A stretch of 64,000 nt of DNA from Pectinophora gossypiella (GCF_024362695.1 NC_065414.1:5535501-5599500), one strand, 5' to 3'; counted from the stretch's first letter, positions 43,467-54,369 are shown. Numbers and translations: made by a program. The notes: generated by a model not told the origin, from the letters alone.

Positions 43467-43650
43467 TTATTTTAAGATATACCCGTCATTTTCTTACATG
43501 CCGAAAAGGAAGGAGACGGTTATTTGACAGACATAAAAGTGATGAAACACACGTCAATTTAAAAAAGCCCTCCCAAAATTTTATATTGGCCAATAACCGA
43601 ACATACTTAATTAAGTTAACACATGAAACGGGTTGCATATTTTTTTATTT
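43467..43650. mobile_element. MITE H, copy 2, left part
   Basis: 'taatattattttaagatata' with 'gtcattttcttacatgccg', then body sequence to 'gaaacgggttgcatat'; the right half is absent. It joins copy 1 head-to-tail. Confidence 0.6.
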
Positions 43651-44349
43651 ATTGAGAGGGTGTGTGGTGAATACGCACCACAGGCTGTCGTCGCTTTATA
43701 TTTTAGAATATTTTGTTAGATTAAAGTTTCGTACTTACACCTAAGTAATTTTAACTTTTCTCAGAGGTAGAGTCGGCAGAAACTAAATTTAATGGACTAT
43801 AAAAATCAAAGGTGAACTTGCCCAGCCAAGTCGTGTATCCTCCTTTATTCTCTTTTTAAAAGAACTTCGGCCTAAAAAGTCTTCATACATTTATCAAAAA
43901 TAAATAAATTCACAGAAATCATTATTTCTGTTTAGACAAGAATGTTTTATTCAATTTATGTCAAAAACCCAATTGCCCTGTCACTAATTTAAGTTCCAAC
44001 CCCTGCAAATTCGCTAAAAGCTTCATGTAATAAATCGTCTACCTTATTTTTAAGTATCAAGCCCAATAAAATTGTTCATACATAATTCATGTCAGGCCCA
44101 TGGGAGAAATGTCAATAAAGTGATGATAAAGTGTCGTAAAATTGGTAGAAATTGCCCGTTCGTCCCCGGAGGCGTCGTACGTAAGTAGGTAATAATTAAA
44201 TTTATAATGCCTTTTTGCGAATTACGTCATTATACGCTTCTGAGAAGGAAATCTCTGCTCTGAAAGAATTCCATAGTCTCAGAGCATTCTACAAGAAGTT
44301 GTCAGGCAAGCAGTTAGTTGAATTCTAACAAAAAAGAAACTTGCAGTAC
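43651..44349. other. unannotated stretch
   Basis: Nothing recognised; a GTAAGT at 44180 has no coding frame before it. Confidence 0.4.
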
Positions 44350-44405
44350 CTATCAATCAATCAATCAACAATACTTTATTGCACAACGACATATACAAAC
44401 CTACA
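44350..44405 (-). mobile_element. LINE 3' end with (AATC)n tail
   Basis: 'atcaatcaatcaatcaacaa' then 'tactttattgcacaacgac', like 8342 but with a different tail unit. Confidence 0.5.
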
Positions 44406-44423
44406 CGACATATATACGTACAG

Positions 44424-44563
44424 ACCTATCGATCGTAGTCAATAGAGAAGAGTTCACCGCGACGGACGATGTTATAGCCAATTTATGGCAGTACGCTCCT
44501 CGATTTGCATTTATTCATGAAATTATGCATTCTATTCTCAATAAATGCCAATTTCGAGTGTAA
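44424..44563 (+). other. possible terminal exon (weak)
   Basis: After ACGTACAG the frame reads LSIVVNREEFTATDDVIANL and continues WQYAPRFAFIHEIMHSIL to TAA at 44561-44563. It is less repeat-like than its surroundings, but the acceptor has no pyrimidine tract and a LINE tail lies directly upstream. Function unknown. Confidence 0.18.
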
Positions 44564-44617
44564 TGGTGTCAATTGTTATAAGTAAAAACGTTACACCTCT
44601 ACTTATGCCAAGTTCAA

Positions 44618-44985
44618 AATATCATCATCTCCTTAGCATTATCCCGTTATTCACAGGGTCCGTTTATCTAACCTGAAAATTTGACAGATCCGGATTTTAC
44701 AGAAACGATTGCCAGTCTGACCTTTCAACTCACGAAGGGAAAACCAGCCCAATACATGTTAGGTCACATACCTCCGAAAATGTATTTTTCGGGAATGTGG
44801 GTTTCCTCATGGTGTTTTCCTTCACCGCTGAGCACGTTATAATAATTTATCCAAACATGAAATCTAAAACAAATTCGACTATCATTTGTTTAGGTGTGCT
44901 GAATTCGAACCTACGACCTCAAGTGAGAAGCAAGCGTTCTACCAACTGGGCTACCACGGTTCATCCAACTGCGCTCCCACGCCTC
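44618..44985 (-). mobile_element. SINE C with target duplication
   Basis: (ATC)n at 44621, then the reversed SINE C 3' end and body, with the tRNA-like head ending around 44958 ('accaactgggctaccacgg'). ATGCCAAGTTCAA occurs at 44605-44617 and again at 44986-44998, a 13-bp target duplication. About 25 extra bases lie between the head and the right duplicate. Confidence 0.82.
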
Positions 44986-44998
44986 ATGCCAAGTTCAA

Positions 44999-45585
44999 TA
45001 TCTTCATGTATATGAAATATCTTCGCTTTATAGTGAAAATCTAGCAAACATGGTTTTCTTTAACAAAACCTCCATTTATTTGAATAAATTTTATTCCAGA
45101 TAAACGCTGAGATCAATTTTTTTTAACTTGAATTTAAACTAGTTTCTTTACTGCGAGGTATTGATAACAAAAATCGCATCCAAATGTGATTACACAATAA
45201 GGCGACGTTATTATGACATATATTGTATTATAAATGTATTGTATTGCATATTGAAACTAAGGCTACGAGACGTCCACGACTTCACGTTGAAGTGGTACCA
45301 TATAATCCTATTTCATGCTGTACCACTTGAACCCTTTAGCATCCAAGTAAGCACACGAAAGTGATACCAAATTCCAGGTGTTCAATAGACTAAGACAGGC
45401 TATAAGCGCCACCCTACGTTCTGTACCGACCGCAAATAAATCAGTGTTGCTGCGTATATCGATGCATTTTATCGAAATTATCGACACTTGATAAAATAAA
45501 TAATATCCATTGTGAGTTATAGGCAAAAGATTTTAATTATATCGATGCTATCGAAAACGAAAACATAATTACGGTGACTATAGAA
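44999..45585. other. unannotated stretch
   Basis: No recognised feature; it may include decayed LINE a sequence near its right end. Confidence 0.35.
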
Positions 45586-45770
45586 GCCAGCATTATGGGT
45601 ACATTTGCGTCAGGTACGATTGGAGGCGGGCTTTTAATGAAGGTTTAAGTATTTATTTATAATTATAATTTGTTTTATTTGAGTTTTATTTAATTTTATT
45701 TCCGTTTTGTTTGATATTTTTGTTTTGTGAGTAACTGTTTTGTTTATGGTGTAAATAAAGTATTAGAAAC
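45586..45770 (+). mobile_element. LINE family a, last codons and 3' UTR
   Basis: Reads ASIMGTFASGTIGGGLLMKV and TAA at 45646-45648, parallel to ASIMGTFGQDRLSGGLFDA at 13566-13616. It is followed by an AT-rich 3' UTR with 'gttttgtttatggtgtaaat' and AATAAA-like end sequence. 5'-truncated. Confidence 0.65.
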
Positions 45771-45864
45771 GTGTACTAATTTTACATATTATTATAATTA
45801 AAATATAAATTATTTACTCGGTTCACGCGTGTACTATTGAAGCCATACAGGGTGATAGTAATCA

Positions 45865-46120
45865 TCAACAATTTAAGAGCCACGCAAGGGCGTGGCATGC
45901 TACTTTTTTAGGGAAAAATAGGGCAGTGGTGTCCCTCTTGCCTTCCGCCCCGCAGTACTCTGCATGTATGTACCTACACAGCTTCTCAATAAATGTTTCT
46001 TGTTTCTTGTTTCTGACGCGAGTGGGATGGCGCCCAGAGTAGTCTATTACAAAGCCATACTAGGACTCCTGTCCTCAGCCTCTGAATAGTTACTGCTACC
46101 CTCTGTCAGGTGATAGTAAT
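45865..46120 (-). mobile_element. LINE b-like 3' end, minus strand, with nested insert
   Basis: The reverse of 50215-50395: 'caatttaagagccacgc', 'agggaaaaatagggcagtgg', 'ttccgccccgcagta', 'gacgcgagtgggatggcgcc'. It is interrupted at 45960-46013 by sequence absent from the other copy. Confidence 0.65.
45960..46013 (+). mobile_element. very short LINE insertion with (TTTCTTG)n tail
   Basis: 'ctcaataaatgtttcttgt' and repeats of 'ttgtttc' interrupt the older repeat. This is the plus-strand form of a LINE 3' tip. Confidence 0.55.
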
Positions 46121-46127
46121 GCCATGC

Positions 46128-46190
46128 CGAAAACTTATTGGGATGATTTAGATCGTAATTCTGCGGTACAGTGTCACTAACATTCTGTAT
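46128..46190. mobile_element. MITE D fragment
   Basis: 'gggatgatttagatcgtaat' and 'gtgtcactaacattctgta' are one eroded arm of MITE D. Confidence 0.5.
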
Positions 46191-46571
46191 AAACTAAAGC
46201 AAATTTTGAATGAATGTAAATTGTTGTATCGATACTATCGTACTATCGTTATCGGAACAACACTAATGAGAATTTCCTAGACTTGAGCCACTCTCGAAGG
46301 TAGTTCTCAAGTCCTAACTACAACATGATATGTAAGACAGAAACAGGAAGTAACTTCGCAGAACTTCTGTCTAAGTAGTCTAAGTGATAGCTATTTATGT
46401 GATTGAATTCCAGGCAATGTTAAACTGTGTGTAAATTGAATTATCATTTAATACTCTAATTGATTTATTATGAATTTTTTGGTTTTCATTGCGTTTCTCA
46501 CTGGGTCCGCTTACCTAACCACAGTTATAGCCTGGTAGGTATTTTGTCACATCATAATCATAATATTAACT
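46191..46571. other. unannotated stretch
   Basis: A scrap of SINE C ('actgggtccgcttacctaac') lies at 46499-46519. Nothing else recognised. Confidence 0.4.
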
Positions 46572-46803
46572 CATCATCATCATCAGCCCATTAACGTCCC
46601 CACTGCTGGGGCACGGGCCTTCCCTATGGATTGATAGGGAGATCGGGCCTTAAACCATCACGCGGGCCCAGTGCGGATTGATGGTTATTAACGATTGCTA
46701 ATGCAGCCGGGACCAACGGCTTAACGTGCCTTCCGAAGCACGGAGGAACTCGAGTTGAAAACTTCTTTTTTTTTGTGGTTACCCATCCTATGACCGGCCT
46801 TTA
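46572..46803 (-). mobile_element. SINE B, head missing
   Basis: (ATC)n at 46572 through the body and the A-rich centre to 'catcctatgaccggccttta', then it stops before the tRNA-like head. Confidence 0.78.
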
Positions 46804-46994
46804 CCACATAACAATATTAACAATAAATACTAACTATTTATCTTAAAGTTTCAATAACAAGAAAATAAATAATAAGCATACTTATTTAGCTGTTCGACAC
46901 GATTTAATTATGTTTGATTGTACTTATATTATTGTGTTTCAAATGTAGATATGGAATAAATTGTTTTTTATTAATTTACTCTTATCCCAAATAT

Positions 46995-47100
46995 GTATGT
47001 TATTGAAAGCAAGATAAGTGTGTCAGGAACAAAGCAAATGGAATTCCATTGTCTCTGCCTACCCCGGTGGGAAATAGGCGTGAGTTTATGTATGTTTGTT
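46995..47100 (+). mobile_element. LINE family e, 3' end
   Basis: 'gtgtcaggaacaaagcaaat' parallels the ..VCQDRSKW.. codons at 35056, then 'tctctgcctaccccggtggg' and 'ggcgtgagtttatgtatg'. Contains in-frame stops. Confidence 0.55.
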
Positions 47101-47118
47101 ATTGAATTTAACAAAGCT

Positions 47119-47254
47119 ATCATCATCTCCCTGGCATTATCCCGTTTTTCCACAGGGTCCGCTTACCTAATAACCTAACCTGAAGATTTGACAGGTCCGG
47201 TTTGTTACAGAAGCGATTGCCTCTCCAATCCGTGAAGGGAAAACCAGCCCAAAA
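47119..47254 (-). mobile_element. SINE C, 3' part
   Basis: (ATC)n at 47119, then 'gcattatcccgtttttccac' and 'tgaagatttgacaggtccgg' to 'aaccagcccaaaacag'. Confidence 0.7.
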
Positions 47255-48670
47255 CAGATTGATTTGAAGCGACATTAGAGTTATATATTAAATCTTATAA
47301 ATATTTTGCATTTCTATTATTAAGTTTTGCAAGGTTCGTATTATAAAATTATAATACAATAATTTTATTGTAACACCGTAAGCTTCTGGCTTCTTTAGCA
47401 AGTATTGTGTGTGAGTAGACGAAGAAAGATGATATTAGACAGCTCATATATCAAGATCACGCCACGACCTTAACAAGTTTCACTTCAACTCGCAACTCGT
47501 ATTAAACTTGTTCCCATTACTCGTATAATAAATATGTTTACGAATATCTCAAGTAGATGGTACGTTATGGTCGAGCATAATTGAAAAAGTTCTGACAAGG
47601 GTAAACGCCCTCTTGCACAAATTGCTGCCTTTTATTACTGTGGAAATGTCAAAATCATTGTAGAGTTAATAACTTTGTCGTTATTAAAGGATTACCAAGT
47701 TAAGTACAGAAGGTTTTATAGTGTAATCCGTCGGAAGTTTGTATTGTGTGAATATTTCGTGTCGTTCACCTGAATCCTAACGTGAAAGTTATTTTGTGAA
47801 TATTGTTCGACATGTCGTGTCGTATCTGTTATCTATAACAAAAAGGACGTATTATAGCGAGTAAAATAAACGCGCCACCTATTGGCGCAAATCGCGCGCC
47901 AAATAAGCGCACTGTCCGCCCCCGCCCGCTCGCTATAGTTTTTTTTGTTCACTGATCATAATACTAACTTTACAATATCCTTTATTTTTATAGTTTTAAC
48001 CTTCTTGAGTAGAATAATTAAATAGCTAAACAGTGCAAAGTGTTTTTATTTGAAGGACGGCTATAGTATGTATTATGTAAGTATATATGTGTCCCTTTTC
48101 ACAATCTACAACCATTCGATGACCGTAGACAGCCGAATGGCAAAACATCCCCATTCCAAAGCTTACGCTTTTCATTGGTGCAAATTGAAAACCGATTTCT
48201 TATTATGAAAAGACAAAATTGCGACCCCTGTGGCTGGCAGACGAGAAAAACACCAATATAGACCAGGTGTCTCCAAAGTCCATTACGAACAAACGGGGCA
48301 ACGACAACGAAGGCGGAAAATTGAATTTCGCCCTTTATGAACATATCATGTCAGTACCAACGGTAATAATAAGACACTGTTTATCTCCAAAGCACACATA
48401 TTTGTATAAAATATCAAAATAATTACAAAACAATATTTCTTGTTTTCGTATTGAAAGGAAATGCGCAGAAATATAATGACTTTGTTTTATTATCCGAGTG
48501 TGTTTTGTTTTCCTTTTGTTGTACCCAGTGACGTCTTTATAGATGTTCACATGTCCGTACAATTCGCAAGGATTTTTTTGACGCATCACCAGTAGAGTAC
48601 TGAATGAAAGCATTGGTTTAGATACGATAGGTATGTTACTACAGAAACAGAAATGTATGTTGCTCTATAT
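47255..48670. other. mostly unannotated
   Basis: Apart from the GC-rich patch at 47868-47940 there is no recognised repeat. Frames at 48099-48613 on both strands overlap and none has splice or start support. Confidence 0.35.
47868..47940. promoter_or_regulatory. GC-box-rich patch, possible promoter
   Basis: Contains CCGCCCCCGCCCGC (GC boxes), and on both strands TTTGGCGCGCG/GCGCCAAT-type motifs (E2F-like TTTGGCGC). It is strongly unlike the AT-rich surroundings. No start site or exon could be linked. Confidence 0.3.
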
Positions 48671-49104
48671 GAATTGTGGAAGATTTATAATTTCTCATTC
48701 ATTAAGATCGCACTTCGGAAAGACAGTGACCGACAGGGCCCTTATAGCCAAGCTGCAAACGATTACAACAAGCAACGGTGCTCGATTATACTATCATGTT
48801 TAAAGACCCTTACGCAAGCCACCCTTAATCTCTTGAACCTTGGCTAAGGCCCTCGATCGAATCTCACTCGAATCTATGGCTATATATATAAATAACTCTA
48901 TATATAAACTATGAAGGTAGCCATAGATTCGTGCGAAACTCAATCGGACTTAGTCAAGTTTCAAGAGATTCAGAAAGCGATAATTGTAAACGAGCACCGT
49001 TGCTTGTTGTAATCGTTTGCAACTTGGCTATAAGGGCCCCGTCGGTCACTGTCTTTACAAAGTGGGATCTTATTGAATGAAAAATTATAAATCTTCCACA
49101 ATTC
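48671..49104. repeat. long imperfect inverted repeat (about 210-bp arms)
   Basis: The left arm begins 'gaattgtggaagatttataa' and the right arm ends with its inverse. Long exact blocks include 'cttatagccaagctgcaaac' (one mismatch) and 'gattacaacaagcaacggtg' with its exact inverse. The spacer is about 35 bp of TA-rich sequence (48882-48918). No coding frame and no TA/AT-type ends. It could be a foldback element or a hairpin-RNA locus. Confidence 0.85.
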
Positions 49105-49118
49105 TCATGAATTAACTT

Positions 49119-49182
49119 CTTGTGTAACTATTTGGTCAACGAATTTGTTCATACAAATTCGTTGACCAAATAGTTACACAAG
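49119..49182. repeat. perfect hairpin, 29-bp arms, 6-nt loop
   Basis: The left arm 49119-49147 and right arm 49154-49182 are exact inverses (arm start CTTGTGTAACTATTTGG), separated by TTCATA. It lies 14 bp beyond the large inverted repeat. Confidence 0.95.
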
Positions 49183-49330
49183 GGTGAATTAGAACTTAAT
49201 AATGATTTACTCTCGCCATTAAGATAATATTACTCCACAAATAGCAAATAACAATGAAAATCTTTCCGTAATAAACATTAATTAAACTAATTGGCGTTCG
49301 TAGGTCAGTTAACGGGCATTACACAGATAG

Positions 49331-49684
49331 CGGTGCTGATTCCTGTACATACCATCTAATTTTATTTTAAGTTGTACCTGTCATTTTATTATTCGCTGAA
49401 AAAGAAAGGGCCGGGTAGTTATTAGGCATAACATTTATGGAACAAACGTCAATTTTAAGCAGAAATTTAAAATTTGACGTTGACTAATAACCGGACAGAA
49501 TCAAGTTCACAGCACACTTCAAACGGGTTCCTTATGAGCGAGATGCCTATTTTATTCGCCCGGGGTTATTCATTCATTTTAAAACTAACAGTTGTCAATC
49601 ATCCGTCCCTTTCCTTTTCGGCGAATAAGAAAAATACAGGTATAACTTAAAATAAAATAAGGATGTGTCTGCAGGAATCGGGGC
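49331..49684. mobile_element. MITE H, complete copy
   Basis: The ends are 'cggtgctgattcctgtacat' and the inverse 'tgtctgcaggaatcggggct'. Long arms carry 'attttattttaagtt' and 'acctgtcatttt' against their inverses. The centre has 'gttattcattcattttaaaa'. It is 354 bp with no coding part; target duplication unclear. Confidence 0.7.
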
Positions 49685-49699
49685 TAGTAGTTACATTAC

Positions 49700-49818
49700 A
49701 GAATCGTAAGAAACACGTGCAGTAGATCTTGCTGAACCTGTTCTAAGGGCATCTCCAATTTGGTCAATATAGGTCCTTCTAGGTCTTCCTATGCCAGTCT
49801 TACCACCAATATTCGCTT
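49700..49818 (-). mobile_element. LINE family e, ORF2 C-terminal fragment
   Basis: The minus strand reads KANIGGKTGIGRPRRTYIDQ, then IGDALRTGSARST, in one open frame. It matches GRPRRTYIYQIGDVL at 35056. The terminal part is replaced. Confidence 0.7.
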
Positions 49819-49859
49819 TATACTGTTTTCCTTTGGTACTGAAAAGTATCGGCGTCCGA

Positions 49860-50415
49860 AGGACGTAATATACGATCCCGACGATCCGATTATTCTAGCC
49901 ATAGAGGCAGCCAATCAGCTCGCGACACCAAACACTTCAGGACCCCGATACCGACCCCGCAATCGCAATTCCTGTTCAGCGCGTCGTTGCCGCGGCAGTA
50001 GACGCCTCTTGTTTCAGTAGGCTGGAGTGAGATGGTGGCTGAGTTCGAATAGGGACTCAGACCTACAGCGTATAACGGAGAACCCTTGCCCAGGGATACG
50101 CATGAAGACCTCAACGGTTGCAGAGGCAGAGATGGGAGCTTCGGTACGGCAATGCAGGACGAAAGGGGCAAGTCACAGGGACTATAAACTGGAACCTGAC
50201 AGAGGGCAGCAGTAACTGTTAGTACTATTCAGAGGGGGAGGACAAGAGTCCTAGTAAAAGTGACTACTTTGGGCGCCATCCCACTCGCGTCAGATAGAAT
50301 ACTGCGGGGCGGAAGGCAAAAGGGGAAACCACTGCCCTATTTTCCCTAAAAAGTAGCATGGAGAATGCTACACCGACAAGAGCGTGGCTCTTAAATTAGT
50401 GATGATGATGATCAT
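49860..50415 (+). mobile_element. repeat ending as LINE b with (GAT)n tail
   Basis: 49918-49975 shares 'cagctcgcgacaccaaacac' and 'ccccgataccgaccccgc' with 5830-5870. 50220-50395 ends AWRMLHRQERGS and a TAA stop at 50393-50395, then (GAT)n at 50400. The middle (50027-50215) has a 62-codon frame of unknown meaning. It is an old LINE or SINE copy. Confidence 0.6.
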
Positions 50416-51395
50416 GAATAACTTTTAGATAAAAAAATATCTTCAGTATTATTTTATGTATGCTGTGGTTGTTACTGAGCTAATTAATCTGAGTAAGTAA
50501 ATTTCACACACGCGTAAAAGCCAACTCGTGCGGCTAAAACTTTCCTTCCAAGTTAATCTTGTGGTAAGTAATTTATAAATCAGTTATAATTATATTAAGC
50601 AAATTTCTGTTCCCAGTCAAGGATAGAGATAAACGTAATCACAAATGACGAGTAATTAAGATTGTTTTTGCCAGAAAAAAGACGGTTCACTGAAAAGTAA
50701 TCAATTTGATTTCAGTTTTATAAAAATAAATATTTGCGAGACATTACATTTTCGGTTCACTCGTTGTATTATATCCTACTACAAAGAAAGATAAAATGGT
50801 AAACAAAAATGTAAACTGTTTTAAATTTATCCTATTTCAATGAGGAATTTCCAAGGCTACATTCACCAAAAACGGTATAGACGGCGTTGCTTTAACGATA
50901 ATTACCTATTTTCTCATTACTCGGGTACATAATTATTCCAAAATAATGGCAGAAGCATATATTAATGAAAATAATCCCGAAATCCCGATATTAATGAAAT
51001 ATTCCCGGGTTCGAATCCCGGTGAATCAAGCAAATCAAAGGGGAGTCAGGGAATATCCAATTGTAAATAATCCGTTTACAAACGGTAAAATAGAAAGCAA
51101 AGTTTTATCTATATATCTATCAATTATAAAGAGTGACTTTTCAGGCCGCGTTTCTCAAAAACAATATAGATGGCGCTGTACAGAGTTTCCTTCGTTTAAC
51201 CTTCTAATATCATGGATAACAGACTTATGCATCTTTTATCTTTGGTTTTGGGTATAAATGATAACACTTTTTATTACACCCAGGCACAATTACGTCTTCC
51301 ACCCATTACTACTCTGATCAAAATAAAGAGAAGCAATATAGGTAGCAACATAATTCTATATAAATGAGCCAAATATCAAGCAATAATTATTTTCA
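50416..51395. other. unannotated stretch
   Basis: 50998-51024 ('cccgggttcgaatcccggtg') is an isolated tRNA T-arm/SINE A scrap. The 103-codon frame at 50946-51257 spans it and is not credible. Otherwise nothing recognised. Confidence 0.4.
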
Positions 51396-51720
51396 TTCTT
51401 CTTCTATCGTGTGGGTTGTGAGGTGGATTACCAACCGCATCAACCATGGTGTCAGGGTTATTATTGAGCCGCCATAGGCCCCTGACATGACTCATGTGAC
51501 GACTACGTACTTACATCAGTAAGTAGTAACCGGGACCAACGGCTTAACGTGCCTTCCGAAGCACGGATCATCTTACTTTTTGGGCAATCAGGTGATCAGC
51601 CTGTAATGTCCTAACCAAACTAGGGATCACAAAGTGATTTTTGTGATTTGTCCCCACCGGGATTCGAACCAAGCCCTCCGGATCGCGAGCACAACGCTCA
51701 ACCACTGGACCACGGAGGCC
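51396..51720 (-). mobile_element. SINE A, near full length
   Basis: From 'cttcttctatcgtgtgggtt' to 'ccactggaccacggaggcc'. A few bases between box B and the anticodon-like region are deleted. A second scrap of the SINE A 3' end follows at 51724-51775. Confidence 0.82.
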
Positions 51721-51849
51721 ACGGTGGCTCAATAATAATAACTGACACTTCACAACCCTCACGATAAAAGAAGTACTTACGATATCACTAAACATACCTG
51801 GTACACAGTTCATCATTATTATACCATGACTCGGATACCTAGAGTGGTG

Positions 51850-52230
51850 GCAAATGCCAGTACCAGCGTGGTCAACGTTTTCCCTCATTCAGCGCTTCTT
51901 CTTCTTCTTTGCGAGTCGAGCGCTTACCGCTATCGACCCACTAGGGTCGATTTATTCTTTTAGATATTATCCTATCAGACGAGGCCCTGAGCGGAGGTTC
52001 GTGCTTAACTGGGGGCCCTCAGACCTGTTGTCTTTAATTTAATGCCGGGTCGGGTTCGTATCAACAGTGGCTGCAAGTTGTCTTTGATTACTTGTGGCTC
52101 TGCCCACCCCATTAGGGATTACGGGCGTGAGTTTATGTATGTATGTAATACCGGGTGAGAGCCCTCAGCGCTCCGCATTTGTACGCTCAAGACATTTGCA
52201 ACGAATCTACAATAAGTCATAGAAAAAATA
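51850..52230 (+). repeat. dispersed repeat R3, long copy with nested LINE
   Basis: 'ggtcaacgttttccctcatt' through 'gacccactagggtcgattta' and 'cagacctgttgtctttaa'. It is interrupted at 52063-52150, then resumes 'ccgggtgagagccctcagcg' and 'caataagtcatagaaaaa'. Confidence 0.7.
52063..52150 (+). mobile_element. LINE family e 3' end nested in R3
   Basis: 'ggctgcaagttgtctttgat', 'ctctgcccaccccattaggg' and 'gggcgtgagtttatgtatg', flanked by AATGCCGGGT on the left and AATACCGGGT on the right. This is a 10-bp target duplication with one mismatch. Confidence 0.72.
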
Positions 52231-52854
52231 TTTGAACGCTCTAAAAGTAACTAAAAGTCGTCCTGTAGTAGCTTTTAGTACTGCGAACTAAAAGACGAGT
52301 TTTAGTTCCACTTATACCGATGAGAAATCAGTTTAAAAATGATGTAGATTAAGGTAGAGCATGCAGTTTTTTTTTAATTTGCGTCAGTACCAAGTAGCTT
52401 GCTTTCAAAACTGTCTGGTTTTATGAATCGGAAATAAAATATAAAAAAAAATACAAAAGTGTATTGTCGGCTCGAAGGCAAATGTTATAATATATAATAA
52501 TGACGATACAGGAAATTAGCCAAATGGTAACCGAAAATAGAGACTAATAACAATTTTATAGGCACACTTTGTTTGAACTTCGTCGTTAGAAATTGGCATT
52601 TTATTTTATTTACGAGAGTTTTATAGCATCCGTTATTACTCAAACTTTATAGCGAAACAAGCGCGTCAGTAAAGATAAAGAAAACAGATTCAATTTCCTG
52701 ATTTTACTAGGGCAAATTAGAATTTCAAAACATCCCTTGTTATTAGTAAATTTTTCATGAAGAACCTAATCAATGTAGCAACATACTCAAACATAACATA
52801 AGCAATATTATATCCTAATGGGGTAGTAGAAGTAGATTAATCGCAAGATGAACT
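52231..52854. other. unannotated stretch
   Basis: A short imperfect inverted pair around 'actaaaagtcgtcctgtag' and 'gaactaaaagacgagttt' lies at 52248-52303. Nothing else recognised. Confidence 0.4.
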
Positions 52855-52910
52855 AAGTACCCACACCTCACCGAGCTTATTGTTACATCAACGTGATAAA
52901 TGGTGAGCCG
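52855..52910 (+). repeat. dispersed repeat G
   Basis: 'actaagtacccacacctcac' and 'cgagcttattgttacatc' match 5340 and the reverse of 34098. Confidence 0.55.
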
Positions 52911-54369
52911 TATCGCCGTCTTTATGGTCAAGCCAAAAGTGTTAGTGAAAACTGCACTTAAGATAAATTAATAACTCATTGGTCCGGTACCATCAATGTA
53001 ATCTGGAAAATATTTACGAGAGAGTTGTTTTACCGACCCATTGTTGGAAAAAAAGCTAAATAGGAAAGTACGATCCATGCTGTGCATACAACATTTAATT
53101 ACTTGGTAGTTTTTTTTTTTAAATTTAGTTTATTCTATTTAAAACGCTTTCATGATTAAATAGCGAGAACGGCCTCCGTGCATGACTCATACATTCTTTA
53201 AAATAAATCAATAATAAATTTATACATTAATTGTAAATAATATTTATGTAGTGAGGTAGGTATATATCTATATTTGAGAATGTGTTTGGAATAGCCTCCT
53301 AGCTGGACCCTTCTTCATTTTCTGCATCTAAGCATTGCGATTTTTATCACAATCTCCATTTTAAACTACAATAATAATAATTATGGATGGAATATTAGAC
53401 GGCTTAAACTTACTTAATATTTCTTAAGACAGATACTCATTTACAATACTAATAAGATTTCATTACTCATTTAAAAACGTTAACAAACATAATAAGTATC
53501 CATTTAAAAACCTTGCGTCATCTAAAATGATCATTCAGGACTTAAAAGTGACGGAAAAGCAGATAAGATTAATTGTTACCTTAGTAAAATATTATAAAAA
53601 CTTACATTTAAGTTTCCTTCAAAACGGACGATAAAAAGTGAAACTTCTCAACTTACTTCAATCCAAAAAAAAATCCGAGTGCCACTCAAGTTTCACAAAA
53701 AGACGGATCTGTCACCATCCCACAGAACACCACTCTCTAATTAGGATATTTTTATAACACTGAAATTTCAGACGACCGAGAGTTTCAATTTACGCGTAAC
53801 AATATAGTTGGCGACGCGACGCGGCAGATACGTCCCGATCTCCGCAAGCGCTGCAGACATCTAAAAATTTTGGTCCTGGAAGCTTATTGCCGCTGTGAAA
53901 TGTCGAGACTTGAGTCCAGAATCACGCTGCTCGAAGGAAAATCAACTTTGACGCCTAAAGTTACGGTATACGGGCATTTGGTAGTTAAGACGTTTCGGAG
54001 TGCAGCCTCACGAGATAGGGAAAGACAGATGCCGCGCGCATGCGTACTGGGTCCACACATGTAACCGTCCCGTTTGTTTGTACTGTGCGAATGAAAGACA
54101 GTGAATACATTGTTTGAGCCTCTACCGGACACTATTGTTGTGGACCCAGCCTGCACGATAACCGCTAGTTTACGAGCCCCCGTGATTAATACGTCCTACC
54201 CCAGCTATTTGTTGTTGACAGCGTATGAAAAATATGGTAATCAGACGCTTTGTCCCGCGCTTTATATACATTTTTTGGCAGCTGAAAGTAATGACAGGTC
54301 TGCTCTAAAATCTGATCACAGAAAATAATATTCAATTAATAGAACAATAAAGAAATATCTACAATGTAT
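52911..54369. other. unannotated, GC-richer at 53795-54190
   Basis: 53795-54190 has more CG dinucleotides and longer overlapping frames on both strands (53870-54064 plus, 53884-54156 minus). It could contain a promoter or 5' exon. No splice donor, TATA box or known domain was found. The rest is AT-rich. Confidence 0.3.

Noticed and set aside
47880..47905. CTCF-like motif in the GC-rich patch
   Set aside because: The central bases do not match the CTCF core; E2F/GC-box readings fit better, and even those are unproven.
50998..51024. T-arm-like palindrome resembling a tRNA gene
   Set aside because: Only the T-arm is present; the acceptor and D-arm sequence is missing, so it is a SINE scrap.
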